Shown: in pieces, positions 1-8,364 of the stretch
Layout: each line of letters starts with the position of its first letter
Position numbering within the stretch: position 1 is the first letter of the stretch
From: Pedobacter sp. MC2016-24
GTDB lineage: Bacteria > Bacteroidota > Bacteroidia > Sphingobacteriales > Sphingobacteriaceae
Direction: 5' to 3'
Length of the DNA stretch: 64,000 nt
NCBI RefSeq assembly: GCF_015223055.1
Contig: NZ_JADFBX010000005.1
Coordinates: forward strand, 186,001 to 250,000
The notes under the pieces: model-generated
What the model was told of the DNA's origin: nothing
Databases searched by the model: none
The model's input: only the letters and a program-made list of their open reading frames with translations
Translations under genes and position numbers: made by a program

Positions 1-1142
1 TGTGCGGGGCTTGATTGAGAACCTTTCAAAGCAAATCTCCAGCCCCCATTAGATCCGTCATGTACAAACCACCAACCAGAGGCGGTATTGGCCGGAGAGG
101 AAGTTTTAAAAAATATCGGCGCGTTCAATGTACCGAAAGCGTGTACACGAAGTTTAAATTCAATCGTAAATTCACCTGTCGCCCCAAGGTTATACTGGGC
201 TGCATCTGCTGCCGGAAGCCGCGCCAAAATCGTACCTGCAGAGAATTTAACACCATCAATTACCACAGGAGCATTGATTTCCAAGGGCTTAAAATCGGCA
301 GCATAATACATGGTAAAAACATTCCGATCCCTGGCCCTGGTAGACTCTGCACCGTAAGATTTACCTGTGCCCCCGTGTGTTGAGGTGACAATGACCAACC
401 AATCCTCACTGGCATAGGTCTTTCTGTTTTTAAGTGCTTCGATTAATTCTCCGATATAACCATCCGTCTTTAAAATCGCATCTTTATAGTCAGGGACATC
501 TGGAGAAAAGCCAGCAGCTAATCCAACTTTATTGGGTTGGTTAAAGTTCACAATAACCAGATCGTTGTTACCGGTTTTAAGCTTAACCAATGCAGAATCC
601 TTTACAGCAAGATCATTTGCAACCTGAAGGGGCTGATCCGCGTAAACCAGTAATTTATTGTTCAGACTTGCCCAGGGGGTAATTGCAACGGCACGTCTCA
701 TTTTCCCTGAAGCCTGCAACCGTTCAATAAATGTTGGCCAGGCTGTTTGCGCATCGTGTTCATGCCCATCCCCTTCTAAAGGCACCTCAAAGGTGCTGTC
801 GATGATGCCATGTTTTCCTACACCGACACCTGTCATCAGGTTTTTCCAGGTTCCCCCATCGCTTACTAAAAAATCACTATAGGCATCAAAGCTATATTTG
901 CTATTGGCTAACATGGCTGTAATTTTTGGAGGCGCGATGGCCTTAATATCTGCACCTGTTGCGCCATCAATTGCAATCAGTAACACACTCCTTTTGCGCT
1001 TTACTGATACATTTTGTTCTTCAAACACATATGGTGGGTCAAAATATTTTTTACAGCCCAACAAACAAAAAACCACGAGTAAAACAGCGGTAAACACCGG
1101 TTTTAAAGTATGGCTGGTATAATTTAATTTAATACTTTTCAT
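1..1142 (-). CDS. Lipoprotein with degenerate alkaline-phosphatase-like domain plus LamG-like domain (partial, runs off left edge)
   Basis: The gene starts with ATG at 1142 and stays open to base 1, so about 380 codons are visible and the C-terminus lies outside the window. A signal peptide ends in a lipobox with Cys30 followed by Lys-Lys, so an outer-membrane lipoprotein is expected. Residues ~52-260 resemble the type I phosphodiesterase/alkaline phosphatase superfamily (LLIAIDGATG, then GTWKNLMTGV, then KHGI). Key ligands look lost: the usual Asp-His near the end of the domain reads TSTHGG (253-258), and the D-x-x-G-H motif is not recognisable. From ~residue 315 a concanavalin-like (LamG) domain begins, with the TSSPANTASGWWFVHDG stretch also found in the paralogue at 2637-4373. 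It is the eleventh gene of the operon starting at 17797, 30 bp after the M60 gene. A glycan-binding role is an inference; no enzymatic activity is claimed. Confidence 0.8.
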   Translation of the reverse strand, partial: MKSIKLNYTSHTLKPVFTAVLLVVFCLLGCKKYFDPPYVFEEQNVSVKRKRSVLLIAIDGATGADIKAIAPPKITAMLANSKYSFDAYSDFLVSDGGTWKNLMTGVGVGKHGIIDSTFEVPLEGDGHEHDAQTAWPTFIERLQASGKMRRAVAITPWASLNNKLLVYADQPLQVANDLAVKDSALVKLKTGNNDLVIVNFNQPNKVGLAAGFSPDVPDYKDAILKTDGYIGELIEALKNRKTYASEDWLVIVTSTHGGTGKSYGAESTRARDRNVFTMYYAADFKPLEINAPVVIDGVKFSAGTILARLPAADAAQYNLGATGEFTIEFKLRVHAFGTLNAPIFFKTSSPANTASGWWFVHDGSNGGWRFALKGSQSSPA

Positions 1143-1172
1143 CTCTTTATAAATTTTTATAAATGAATACCA

Positions 1173-2624
1173 CTATTTACTCGGATCCAATAGCCAAACC
1201 TGCTCCGTTAACATCGGATATTTAGCAGCGATCTTATTTTTCGAAACATCACTCAGGTCCACACCCCATGCATCCATAAAAGGTTTCATATTTTTCTGGG
1301 TATATTCAGAAAGGCGTTCGTAAAAGAAATCCTTCCTATCCTGATCATTATTTGCCCCAAATCTAGCCATGCGCGCCTGGGTACATAAATAGGTCATAAA
1401 ATCAAAACCGTAGCGTTCGAAAATCTGAATGAAGAGTCCCAATCGTGCATCTACCGAGGCTGAAGAAAACTGTTTTGCTCCTGCAGTAGCGGTAAAGGCA
1501 ATTGCCGCAGGCATCACCCGCTTGTAATTAGCGTGTTTATAGCCATGCCGGTTTGTGATTTTGAATGAGAATAAGTTATTAGATACTTCTCCCAGGTCTG
1601 TCCAACTCCAGGTAGATTTCATTTGCATGTTATGCCCAATCTCGTGATAGGTACCCCAGTTTGAACCGACTACCAGATCAAGGCTCACTGCTTGATTAAA
1701 GTAATTGTCATTGGCCGTTGCCACAACAGGATAGCCAGAATGTTGAGCTCCTACGCTTGGCTGAATATCGTGCACTATACGCCATGGTAGTGTTGGATTG
1801 CGGTTCCGAATGTCGGTTGTCGTTTCAGACAAGCCGTACCATTCCCAATAACTATGCAGAATTTCCTGATCCCAGGCCGTCATTAATGCTGTCGGACTGT
1901 CAATTGGATATCTACTCAGCTTACTTGTCGGCAGGGTGAAAATCATTCGTTTACTACGCAATTCGAAATACGGAACCGTTGTTTTTGCAATCATGGCCTT
2001 CCATTCTGCATCCGTTGTTTCACCCAATATAAAATCAGGAGACTTACAAACTCCACTAAAGTTAAGTTCAACGGTATAGCCCAGTGGTCTTGAAGGAATT
2101 ACCCAAACATTCCCTCCATACAGGTTACGTGCATAATTTTTCCCCGGATATAACTGCTGTCTGGTATAAATAATGGGTGCGCGCTGTAATGGATCATGAC
2201 CAGTAAGATTATCGTCCTGGGCACCAATTTGCAACTCCAAGCCATAAGCACCCTCTGGTACATTAACCTGTACCAATTCACCTGCTGGTGCATATAATCC
2301 TGTACTTAAAAAGCCTCCCGGTGCGACACTCACCCGAATATCATTGGATTCTACCTGCACATAATCCAGGTTTATCTTTACCTTATAATTGTCATATCGG
2401 GGTTCTGCAATACCAACCAGTCCAGGAAAGGCCCTTGCGGCGTTAAACTGCGATTTATCAACCTTTTTACTCGAAGTATCTAAATCCAGGTTAAAAGTAT
2501 CCTTGGGATGATTGTTATCTGTGGTTCCGTCCGGATAAGAGATACCATAATTTTTAGTACAGCTGATTGTCAATCCTACCAGGGCAAACAATAGCATTTT
2601 GTTAAAATTAAATGTCTTTTTCAT
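1173..2624 (-). CDS. Peptidase M60-family lipoprotein (mucin-type O-glycoprotein protease)
   Basis: This 483-residue protein has a lipoprotein signal (LTISC, Cys22). The zinc-protease signature HEIGH is at 327-331, preceded by SNWGTY and followed by Glu346 in LGEVSNNLFS. That is the gluzincin pattern (HExxH plus a downstream Glu) of the M60/enhancin family, to which SslE and Bacteroides BT4244 belong. Family members cleave proteins next to O-linked glycans. The first ~200 residues form a beta-rich N-terminal part. It sits 12 bp after one LamG-type lipoprotein gene and 30 bp before its paralogue, inside the SusCD operon, so it probably acts at the cell surface to cut the protein part of a glycoprotein or proteoglycan. 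All HExxH residues are present, so it should be active. The exact substrate is unknown. Confidence 0.88.
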   Translation of the reverse strand: MKKTFNFNKMLLFALVGLTISCTKNYGISYPDGTTDNNHPKDTFNLDLDTSSKKVDKSQFNAARAFPGLVGIAEPRYDNYKVKINLDYVQVESNDIRVSVAPGGFLSTGLYAPAGELVQVNVPEGAYGLELQIGAQDDNLTGHDPLQRAPIIYTRQQLYPGKNYARNLYGGNVWVIPSRPLGYTVELNFSGVCKSPDFILGETTDAEWKAMIAKTTVPYFELRSKRMIFTLPTSKLSRYPIDSPTALMTAWDQEILHSYWEWYGLSETTTDIRNRNPTLPWRIVHDIQPSVGAQHSGYPVVATANDNYFNQAVSLDLVVGSNWGTYHEIGHNMQMKSTWSWTDLGEVSNNLFSFKITNRHGYKHANYKRVMPAAIAFTATAGAKQFSSASVDARLGLFIQIFERYGFDFMTYLCTQARMARFGANNDQDRKDFFYERLSEYTQKNMKPFMDAWGVDLSDVSKNKIAAKYPMLTEQVWLLDPSK

Positions 2625-2636
2625 TGTATGCTGATT

Positions 2637-4373
2637 TTAGGGATTAACGTTGTTGTATACAGGAACCCAGGTTTTGCCATCAAGCCCCAGATTTAAAGTT
2701 TTGATACCCATCCAACCATAAATCACGCTTGGGATGTCAATTCCATTTGGCATCCTGGTATAAATGTCTGCCGGCAAATCCACACACAATTTGGAATCAA
2801 AATCGCTGAAAGCTGTCCACTCAAATTTATTTTTTAAAACGAAGTCATTTTTTGAAGGGCTTTTATCCTTGAACAGTCCGCCAAAACCATCAGTCGCAGG
2901 CCAGTAGCCAATTAAATTGTTATAGTTGGGATGTTTATTGTCTATTGCGCCCTTGCAGGCATATGCCGAAATCACATTGTCTGGAACAGCAGTATTGAAG
3001 ACTTTGATTTCCGTTACCAACTGTTTAGTTGTATTGCCATAACCAGATCTGTAACCGGCTACCAGTTCTTCAGTATTGTTTACATTTCTGTTTGTAATGT
3101 CTACCGGGTTAGCATAAGCTTTAACACCATCCTGATAAATCATGACCCATCTCTTGTTGTTTTCAGTATAAATTTTAAAACCAAGGGTATACCATACTCC
3201 TATCTTAAGTGCAGGTTGGTTGGAAATCATAATGGCCGATGGCAGTCCGCCTAATCTCCATTGACCATTTACACCAGAGTGAATAATCCACCAGCCCGTT
3301 GTGGAATTTGCCGGACTGGATGTCTTAAAAAGGATGGGCGCGTTGCTATTTCCTGTAGAGAACCGTAGCACTTTAATTTTAAGCTCGACCGTGTAATCAC
3401 CACTGGTTCCGAAGTTATACAGATTGGATTGCGCAGCCGGAATGTTTGCCGTGGTATCATTTGCCAGAGCCACAGTTTTTCCTTCATAAGGTAAACCTGA
3501 GGTTCCTGGTTTTGAAAAATACTGGTAAGAAAACCTGGGATTGTAAAAAACAACAAAGGTATTCAATAAAGGTTTACTAAAGAGTGTACCATCATTTTGA
3601 GCTGGTGGTACCGGAAAATCGCCTCCTTGATTTGAGGCCACAATGACCAGCCAGTTCTCCTTCTTGAAACCTGGCCTTTCCCTCAAGGTGCGCATTGCTT
3701 CAGCAATATAACCATCAACAGTTAAAATTGCGCTACTGTACTGGCCCACGGAGGCGTCATAACCATATTGTTTTCCAGCTCTGTCCACGCTGTTAAACTC
3801 TGCCAATACAACTCCAGCCTGGTCGTTTTTCAACTCGGTCAGCAATGCCGTTTTTACTGCTGCATCGTCATTGTTAAAGTTCTGATTGAGGTCAGCATTG
3901 CTGATCAGGTTCTGACTAAAAGCAGGTGTGGAAGAGAATGCTGTGGTACGCGTATCCGGATTGCTCTGTTTAATCTGCTTAAAAAACATGGGGTAGTTTG
4001 CCAGGTTATTACCAGAAAAATCAGCTTGTGTTACCTTGTGCTTTACTTTATTCACGCCAGTCAGCATATCGGCCCAGGTTGTTGCCGCCAAACCACTTAC
4101 ATCACTCAGGCTATTAAACGTTTGCATCGCATTTTCACTGATTTCAGTTAAAGCGGGTGCCTGAACAGTATTTACAGCCGCTCCTCTTGCCCCATCAATA
4201 ATGATGTAAAGGATTTTGGGTGCTTTATAGCCGCTAATGCTATCTGCTTTATCGGAAAGGTCCAGTTTATTCGCAAAGTCCTTATTACAGGATGTTGCTG
4301 TAAGCAGAACCATAATAACCAGAACCAGGTTTATTCCGCATATATATTTTTGATGTTGCTTATGAATTTTCAT
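2637..4373 (-). CDS. Lipoprotein with degenerate alkaline-phosphatase-like domain plus LamG-like domain
   Basis: The product has 578 residues and a lipobox ending in Cys29 (TATSC). Residues ~52-275 follow the type I phosphodiesterase/alkaline phosphatase superfamily fold: IIIDGARG with Asp60, then TTWADMLTGV, then VDRAGKQYG, then VIVASNQGG. Catalytic features are missing. The position of the usual Thr/Ser/Cys nucleophile, about ten residues before the TG, is Ala. The D-x-x-G-H metal motif reads D-R-A-G-K (197-201). The later Asp-His pair reads Asn-Gln (248-249). Residues ~315-480 form a LamG/concanavalin-like jelly roll, and a ~90-residue tail follows. It is a close paralogue of the truncated gene at 1-1142, with the M60 peptidase gene between them. 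A surface glycan-binding protein built on a pseudoenzyme is the likely reading. It may match an NCBI DUF4983-type family, which was not checked. Confidence 0.8.
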   Translation of the reverse strand: MKIHKQHQKYICGINLVLVIMVLLTATSCNKDFANKLDLSDKADSISGYKAPKILYIIIDGARGAAVNTVQAPALTEISENAMQTFNSLSDVSGLAATTWADMLTGVNKVKHKVTQADFSGNNLANYPMFFKQIKQSNPDTRTTAFSSTPAFSQNLISNADLNQNFNNDDAAVKTALLTELKNDQAGVVLAEFNSVDRAGKQYGYDASVGQYSSAILTVDGYIAEAMRTLRERPGFKKENWLVIVASNQGGDFPVPPAQNDGTLFSKPLLNTFVVFYNPRFSYQYFSKPGTSGLPYEGKTVALANDTTANIPAAQSNLYNFGTSGDYTVELKIKVLRFSTGNSNAPILFKTSSPANSTTGWWIIHSGVNGQWRLGGLPSAIMISNQPALKIGVWYTLGFKIYTENNKRWVMIYQDGVKAYANPVDITNRNVNNTEELVAGYRSGYGNTTKQLVTEIKVFNTAVPDNVISAYACKGAIDNKHPNYNNLIGYWPATDGFGGLFKDKSPSKNDFVLKNKFEWTAFSDFDSKLCVDLPADIYTRMPNGIDIPSVIYGWMGIKTLNLGLDGKTWVPVYNNVNP

Positions 4374-4389
4374 GTCTTAAATATTAAGG

Positions 4390-5988
4390 TTATGGACGTA
4401 AAGTGAATCGTACGATATTTCCTACCGACTTGTTATCAAACTTATTGATATAACCGACCATGACTACGGCAGGAAAGCCAAGTGGCGAAATCGTTTCATA
4501 GATGTCTCTAATTACACCAGAAAACATCCCTGTATTGTTGTAGCCATCGGCCAGGCTACCATTCCCGTTTAATATCATAAAGCCTTGTCGTACTACACCA
4601 TTATATTTGGTAAACGACCCTGTTACCAGAATGAGGCCATTAGACAATTGCGCAACAAAACTGGTATTCCCACCTTCCAGTGTACCCAATTTAAACGATT
4701 CATCAACAGTACCATTTTGATTAAGCATCACCAATCCATTCGCTGGTTTCCCGTTAAAGTTTCTAAAGGATCCTGAAACCATAAACTTTCCGGTACTTGC
4801 ATTATACCTGATGGATTCAATGGCACCATCGGCACCAGACCCAACCTGGAAGCCGGGATCAACCAGACCATTTTGGTCAATTCTGGTGATATAGTTTACA
4901 TTCTTTCCCTGAAAACGGGTAAAGCTCCCCACAACTACAATTTTGCCGTCGCCCTGCATGACCGCATCGTTAAAGAAGCCGTTCGGTCTTTCGTAACTTG
5001 TTCCCGAAGCCAGACTAAAGTTATAGGTAGAATCTAACTGTCCATTAGGTTTCAATTGAAGTAAACTCTCCATTCGGGTTGGAAAAATCACTTTATTATC
5101 GCGTGTAGAACGTTCATAGAAATATTGATAATAATTCATAAATCCACCTATTGCAATCACCTTATCCTTATAACTAAAAATCTTATTGATGGTACCTTGC
5201 ACTGCTCCATTGTAAGCGGCAACGGTATCATAGCTATTCCGCGGTTCCAAAGGTGTCAGATTCACGACCTCCACTATAGCCGAATCTAAAGAACCATTGG
5301 CATTTAAGCGGGTAATACCGCCAATGCTCTTGCGTTTGTTATAACTGGTAAAAGTACCGGCAACCATAAACTGCCCGTTGCTCAGACGCAGTATACTGGT
5401 TAATGATCCGCCAACGCCTGCACCGGCAGCCAATGTTGGTAAAAACTCACCATCGGCAGAAGTCAGCACAATTGCATTCACTGGCGCCTTAAGCGAGGCT
5501 TTCTTTTCAAAATCTGTAAAACCACCTACCAGCAACATGTTGCCATTTGGCAGGGGCAAAATCTGGTTAATTGTACCATTACTACCTACCGTTGCTTTAA
5601 AAGTGGGGTCTATGCCAATCTTACCTGTGATTGTAAATTCAGGCCCGAAAAAAATCTGTCCGTCAATAATGATGGTCAGACCTCCGGAACTGGCACCTGC
5701 CGGTACTTTCACCTTAATACTGCTGTCTGTTACTTCAATAACCTGAACTTCTGTCTCGTTCAGATAGCATTTTAGTTTTTCTTTGTAGTTCAGTAAACCA
5801 CTCACCTGGTAAACCACCTCGGCCCCAACAGTTCCAGAAGCAGGTTTTGGTGCAGCGTTGGATACCTTTATCCCCAATGCCGCTTTCCCTCCTGCATAAG
5901 GATCGTCCTTAAGCGTTTCTGATTTCTTACAAGAGAAGATAGCCAGCAATAAAATCATGCCTAGCAGATAAAAATTTGGCTTATCCAT
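4390..5988 (-). CDS. IPT/TIG-domain lipoprotein with delta-60-type beta-propeller repeats
   Basis: The open frame begins at 6021, but Met12 (5988) gives a clean lipoprotein signal (MILLLAIFSC then KK), so that start is preferred. After the lipobox, residues ~40-125 look like an IPT/TIG Ig-like domain. The rest holds about seven recurring strands such as LLVGGFTDF, FMVAGTFTSYN, IVVVGSFTRFQG, FMVSGSFRNFNG and ILVTGSFTKYNG, each followed by a variant of N-G-x-x-D. This is the delta-60 repeat pattern and should fold as a beta-propeller. The N-terminal part may be what databases call DUF5008. It lies between the second fasciclin gene (51 bp upstream) and the LamG lipoprotein gene (16 bp downstream), where surface glycan-binding proteins usually sit in such loci. 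No catalytic residues are apparent, and the ligand is unknown. Confidence 0.78.
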   Translation of the reverse strand: MDKPNFYLLGMILLLAIFSCKKSETLKDDPYAGGKAALGIKVSNAAPKPASGTVGAEVVYQVSGLLNYKEKLKCYLNETEVQVIEVTDSSIKVKVPAGASSGGLTIIIDGQIFFGPEFTITGKIGIDPTFKATVGSNGTINQILPLPNGNMLLVGGFTDFEKKASLKAPVNAIVLTSADGEFLPTLAAGAGVGGSLTSILRLSNGQFMVAGTFTSYNKRKSIGGITRLNANGSLDSAIVEVVNLTPLEPRNSYDTVAAYNGAVQGTINKIFSYKDKVIAIGGFMNYYQYFYERSTRDNKVIFPTRMESLLQLKPNGQLDSTYNFSLASGTSYERPNGFFNDAVMQGDGKIVVVGSFTRFQGKNVNYITRIDQNGLVDPGFQVGSGADGAIESIRYNASTGKFMVSGSFRNFNGKPANGLVMLNQNGTVDESFKLGTLEGGNTSFVAQLSNGLILVTGSFTKYNGVVRQGFMILNGNGSLADGYNNTGMFSGVIRDIYETISPLGFPAVVMVGYINKFDNKSVGNIVRFTLRP

Positions 5989-6039
5989 CTTTTGTATGTT
6001 TATTTTTCTTTGATTCCACATGTTCTGATCTCCTATAAT

Positions 6040-6783
6040 TTACTGTCCAATGCCATTTTCAGTAGCCAGTGTAATAAAATTGATGGCATTAAATCCAAAA
6101 AAATGATTTGTAAAACGTAGCGCATGAACAATACCATTGGTTGGATTTATATCTGATGAAGACACCGGTGCATTGATCCACAAGCTTTTCGGTTTGGACA
6201 AATCGGGGATATATGAGATCATCAATTGTCTGTAACCGGCATATTTAATGGTCACTTTATCATTGTCCGTTCCGTTCACTGCGTCGTTAAAAATGACACC
6301 AATATTCATTGGCTTATTGTTAAAGGATAAATAGCCCTGTCCAGAATAGGTATCCAGGGCCAGCGTATCTACCTGTCTGAAATCTTTCAAACGGCTCGTT
6401 CCTTTGAAAACATACATAGACAATATTTCTCTCCAGGCTTTGGGTTTAATATCGGCCAATGTTTTAACCGTATCCTTTCCTGTCACATAGAGGTAACTGT
6501 TTAACATGCGCACAGAAGATCCGATACAAGGATCTGGGGGTGCAAAAAAAGTAACATTCTCGTTTTTAAAAACATCCTCCATACCCGCCAGCTTGATCAC
6601 CTGTACCAGTGTATCAAAATAAAGTGGTTTAGACTCCAGGTATTGCATGATATTGCCATCAAATTTGGCATTGGTTACGCCGCTATCCAAATAGTGGGCA
6701 TTTTTTTTACAGCCTGTGGCCATACAAGCCATGGCTATCAAGACAACCAGCATTCCTTTTAAGTATTTTTCTATCGTATACAT
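6040..6783 (-). CDS. Fasciclin (FAS1) domain lipoprotein
   Basis: A 247-residue protein with a lipobox ending MATGC followed by KK. The mature part carries FAS1 signatures: an early block MQYLESKPLYFDTL, then NVTFFAPPDPC in the place of the usual T-x-F-A-P-T, and a C-terminal NGIVHALRF that matches the closing N-G-x-x-H strand of the fold. FAS1 domains mediate adhesion or protein contacts. In Bacteroidota loci such proteins often follow SusD and are thought to be accessory surface lipoproteins. The gene lies 23 bp after SusD of the second module, and a paralogous gene (12611-13282) holds the same position after the first SusD. The function within the locus is inferred. Confidence 0.78.
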   Translation of the reverse strand: MYTIEKYLKGMLVVLIAMACMATGCKKNAHYLDSGVTNAKFDGNIMQYLESKPLYFDTLVQVIKLAGMEDVFKNENVTFFAPPDPCIGSSVRMLNSYLYVTGKDTVKTLADIKPKAWREILSMYVFKGTSRLKDFRQVDTLALDTYSGQGYLSFNNKPMNIGVIFNDAVNGTDNDKVTIKYAGYRQLMISYIPDLSKPKSLWINAPVSSSDINPTNGIVHALRFTNHFFGFNAINFITLATENGIGQ

Positions 6784-6806
6784 ATTTATCGCTTATCTAG
6801 TAAAAC

Positions 6807-8360
6807 CTATCTCCAGTAATTATTCAATACCATATATGGATTATTGATCAGGGCCTTCTCGTTGATGGGCCAGGTCCAGGCCCCAGCAACAAAAGCAGAG
6901 TAAGACATTGGACGTGAGGAGAAATTTGGATCCATGATTCTTTTGGTTCGTACCAGGTCATAGTAATAATGTCCTTCACCCATCAGTTCTTTACATCTTT
7001 CATAATAAATCGCATCTTTAATCTTTCCATTACCAGGGTTTGCAGGAAAAGGATCGGCACCAGCCCTCGAGCGAATCTTATTTAACAATTCCTGGGCTCC
7101 CGCATCATCTCCCAGTTCAGCTAAAGCTTCTGCATGCATCAAAATGGCATCAGCTAAGCGAAATATAATGGGGTTATCATCATCTCCTTGTGTAGGTGCT
7201 GCACGGTTAAAAAACTTATAAATGATCGCTTTACCGGTTTCATCATAGAGATCAGCGATGTCAAACCAAATGTTTTTACGCTTATCCGCTACACCTTCAG
7301 GATAAATGGTCTTCATATAACCTGAGCGATAGGCCAGTTCACTTAGCGTTCTGTCGGTAGAGGTCAGGAATGGCAAATGGGCGACACTATTGGAGAATTT
7401 ATGCCGGCGGTCTACACTCACTTCGCCATAGTTACTACTCAACTGAATTTCAAATAATCCTTCCTTAGAACGGCCAAACATTACCAGATAGGTTTGTTCT
7501 ATCGGCAACAGCGCATAAGCGCCCTGTTCAGCCATGCCTATATCTTCCAGTTCGCGGGCCAATACGTCCACTGCTTCATAATAAGATTTGGCACGTGGCT
7601 GATCAAATCCGGCACACCACATATTCATGTGCATCATCAGGGCGAGTGCACTTCCACGCATGGCACGCACGGCACGGTTGGCCGGATCTTTGTAAGTCCA
7701 GGGCAAGTCTTCTTTTACTGCATCAAGATCAGCAATACAGTTTTTAAACACGGTTACCAGGGTAGTACGTCCCAATGGTTCCTGATTGTAGGCATTTGTA
7801 TAATAAGGCACATCGCCATACAACCTAACCAGGAAAAAATAGGCCATACAGCGCATAAAAACGGCTTCGGCACGGTACTGTTTTTTTAAAGTTGCTGTGA
7901 AAGCCGGGTCTTCTATCCGGTCCACTTCCTTATATAAGATGTTGGCAGATTGAATCACTTTGTAAAAAGGCGTCCAGTCCGGGATCTGGTCATAACGTGC
8001 TCTTGCCTGATACCATTCCAGTTCTGCATTGTAGTCTGGCCTGGTCCGGCTTGCATCTGCTGCCAGGGTTTTTTTAAGGTCATTGCCAGCCATATAATCA
8101 AAATCGTAACGTTTCGGAAAAGTACCGCCGGCTTTGGCATAACTGTTCCGGAAATCTCCGGTGGCCAGCAATATATTTGACATGGTTGCCGCTCTGAACA
8201 AGCGGTAAACATCTTTGGTAAAATCTTCTGCATCTTTGGTTGTTTTCCAATAATTATTACCGGAAAGGCTGGTTACCGGTTCTACATTCAGAAACTTTTT
8301 ACACCCTGGATTTGCGATGAGCAGCACCAGCAACGGAATACTATATAAAATCCTTTTCAT
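6807..8360 (-). CDS. SusD/RagB-family outer-membrane glycan-binding lipoprotein (second pair)
   Basis: The frame opens at 8384, but Met9 (8360) starts a proper lipoprotein signal (LLIANPGCKKF) and leaves 4 bp after the stop of the SusC gene, so 8360 is preferred. The product is then 517 residues, normal for SusD. Typical features are GCKKFLNVEP, the N-terminal FWKTxxDA-like block (YWKTTKDAEDF), a TPR-like helical region with AVFMRCMAYFFLVRLYGDVPY, a late IFRLADAILMHAEALAELG, and the C-terminal KDAIYYERCKELMGEGHYYYDLVR region. SusD caps the SusC barrel and delivers bound oligosaccharide to it. Its partner is the gene at 8365-11508. Confidence 0.95.
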   Translation of the reverse strand: MKRILYSIPLLVLLIANPGCKKFLNVEPVTSLSGNNYWKTTKDAEDFTKDVYRLFRAATMSNILLATGDFRNSYAKAGGTFPKRYDFDYMAGNDLKKTLAADASRTRPDYNAELEWYQARARYDQIPDWTPFYKVIQSANILYKEVDRIEDPAFTATLKKQYRAEAVFMRCMAYFFLVRLYGDVPYYTNAYNQEPLGRTTLVTVFKNCIADLDAVKEDLPWTYKDPANRAVRAMRGSALALMMHMNMWCAGFDQPRAKSYYEAVDVLARELEDIGMAEQGAYALLPIEQTYLVMFGRSKEGLFEIQLSSNYGEVSVDRRHKFSNSVAHLPFLTSTDRTLSELAYRSGYMKTIYPEGVADKRKNIWFDIADLYDETGKAIIYKFFNRAAPTQGDDDNPIIFRLADAILMHAEALAELGDDAGAQELLNKIRSRAGADPFPANPGNGKIKDAIYYERCKELMGEGHYYYDLVRTKRIMDPNFSSRPMSYSAFVAGAWTWPINEKALINNPYMVLNNYWR

Positions 8361-8364
8361 CGTT

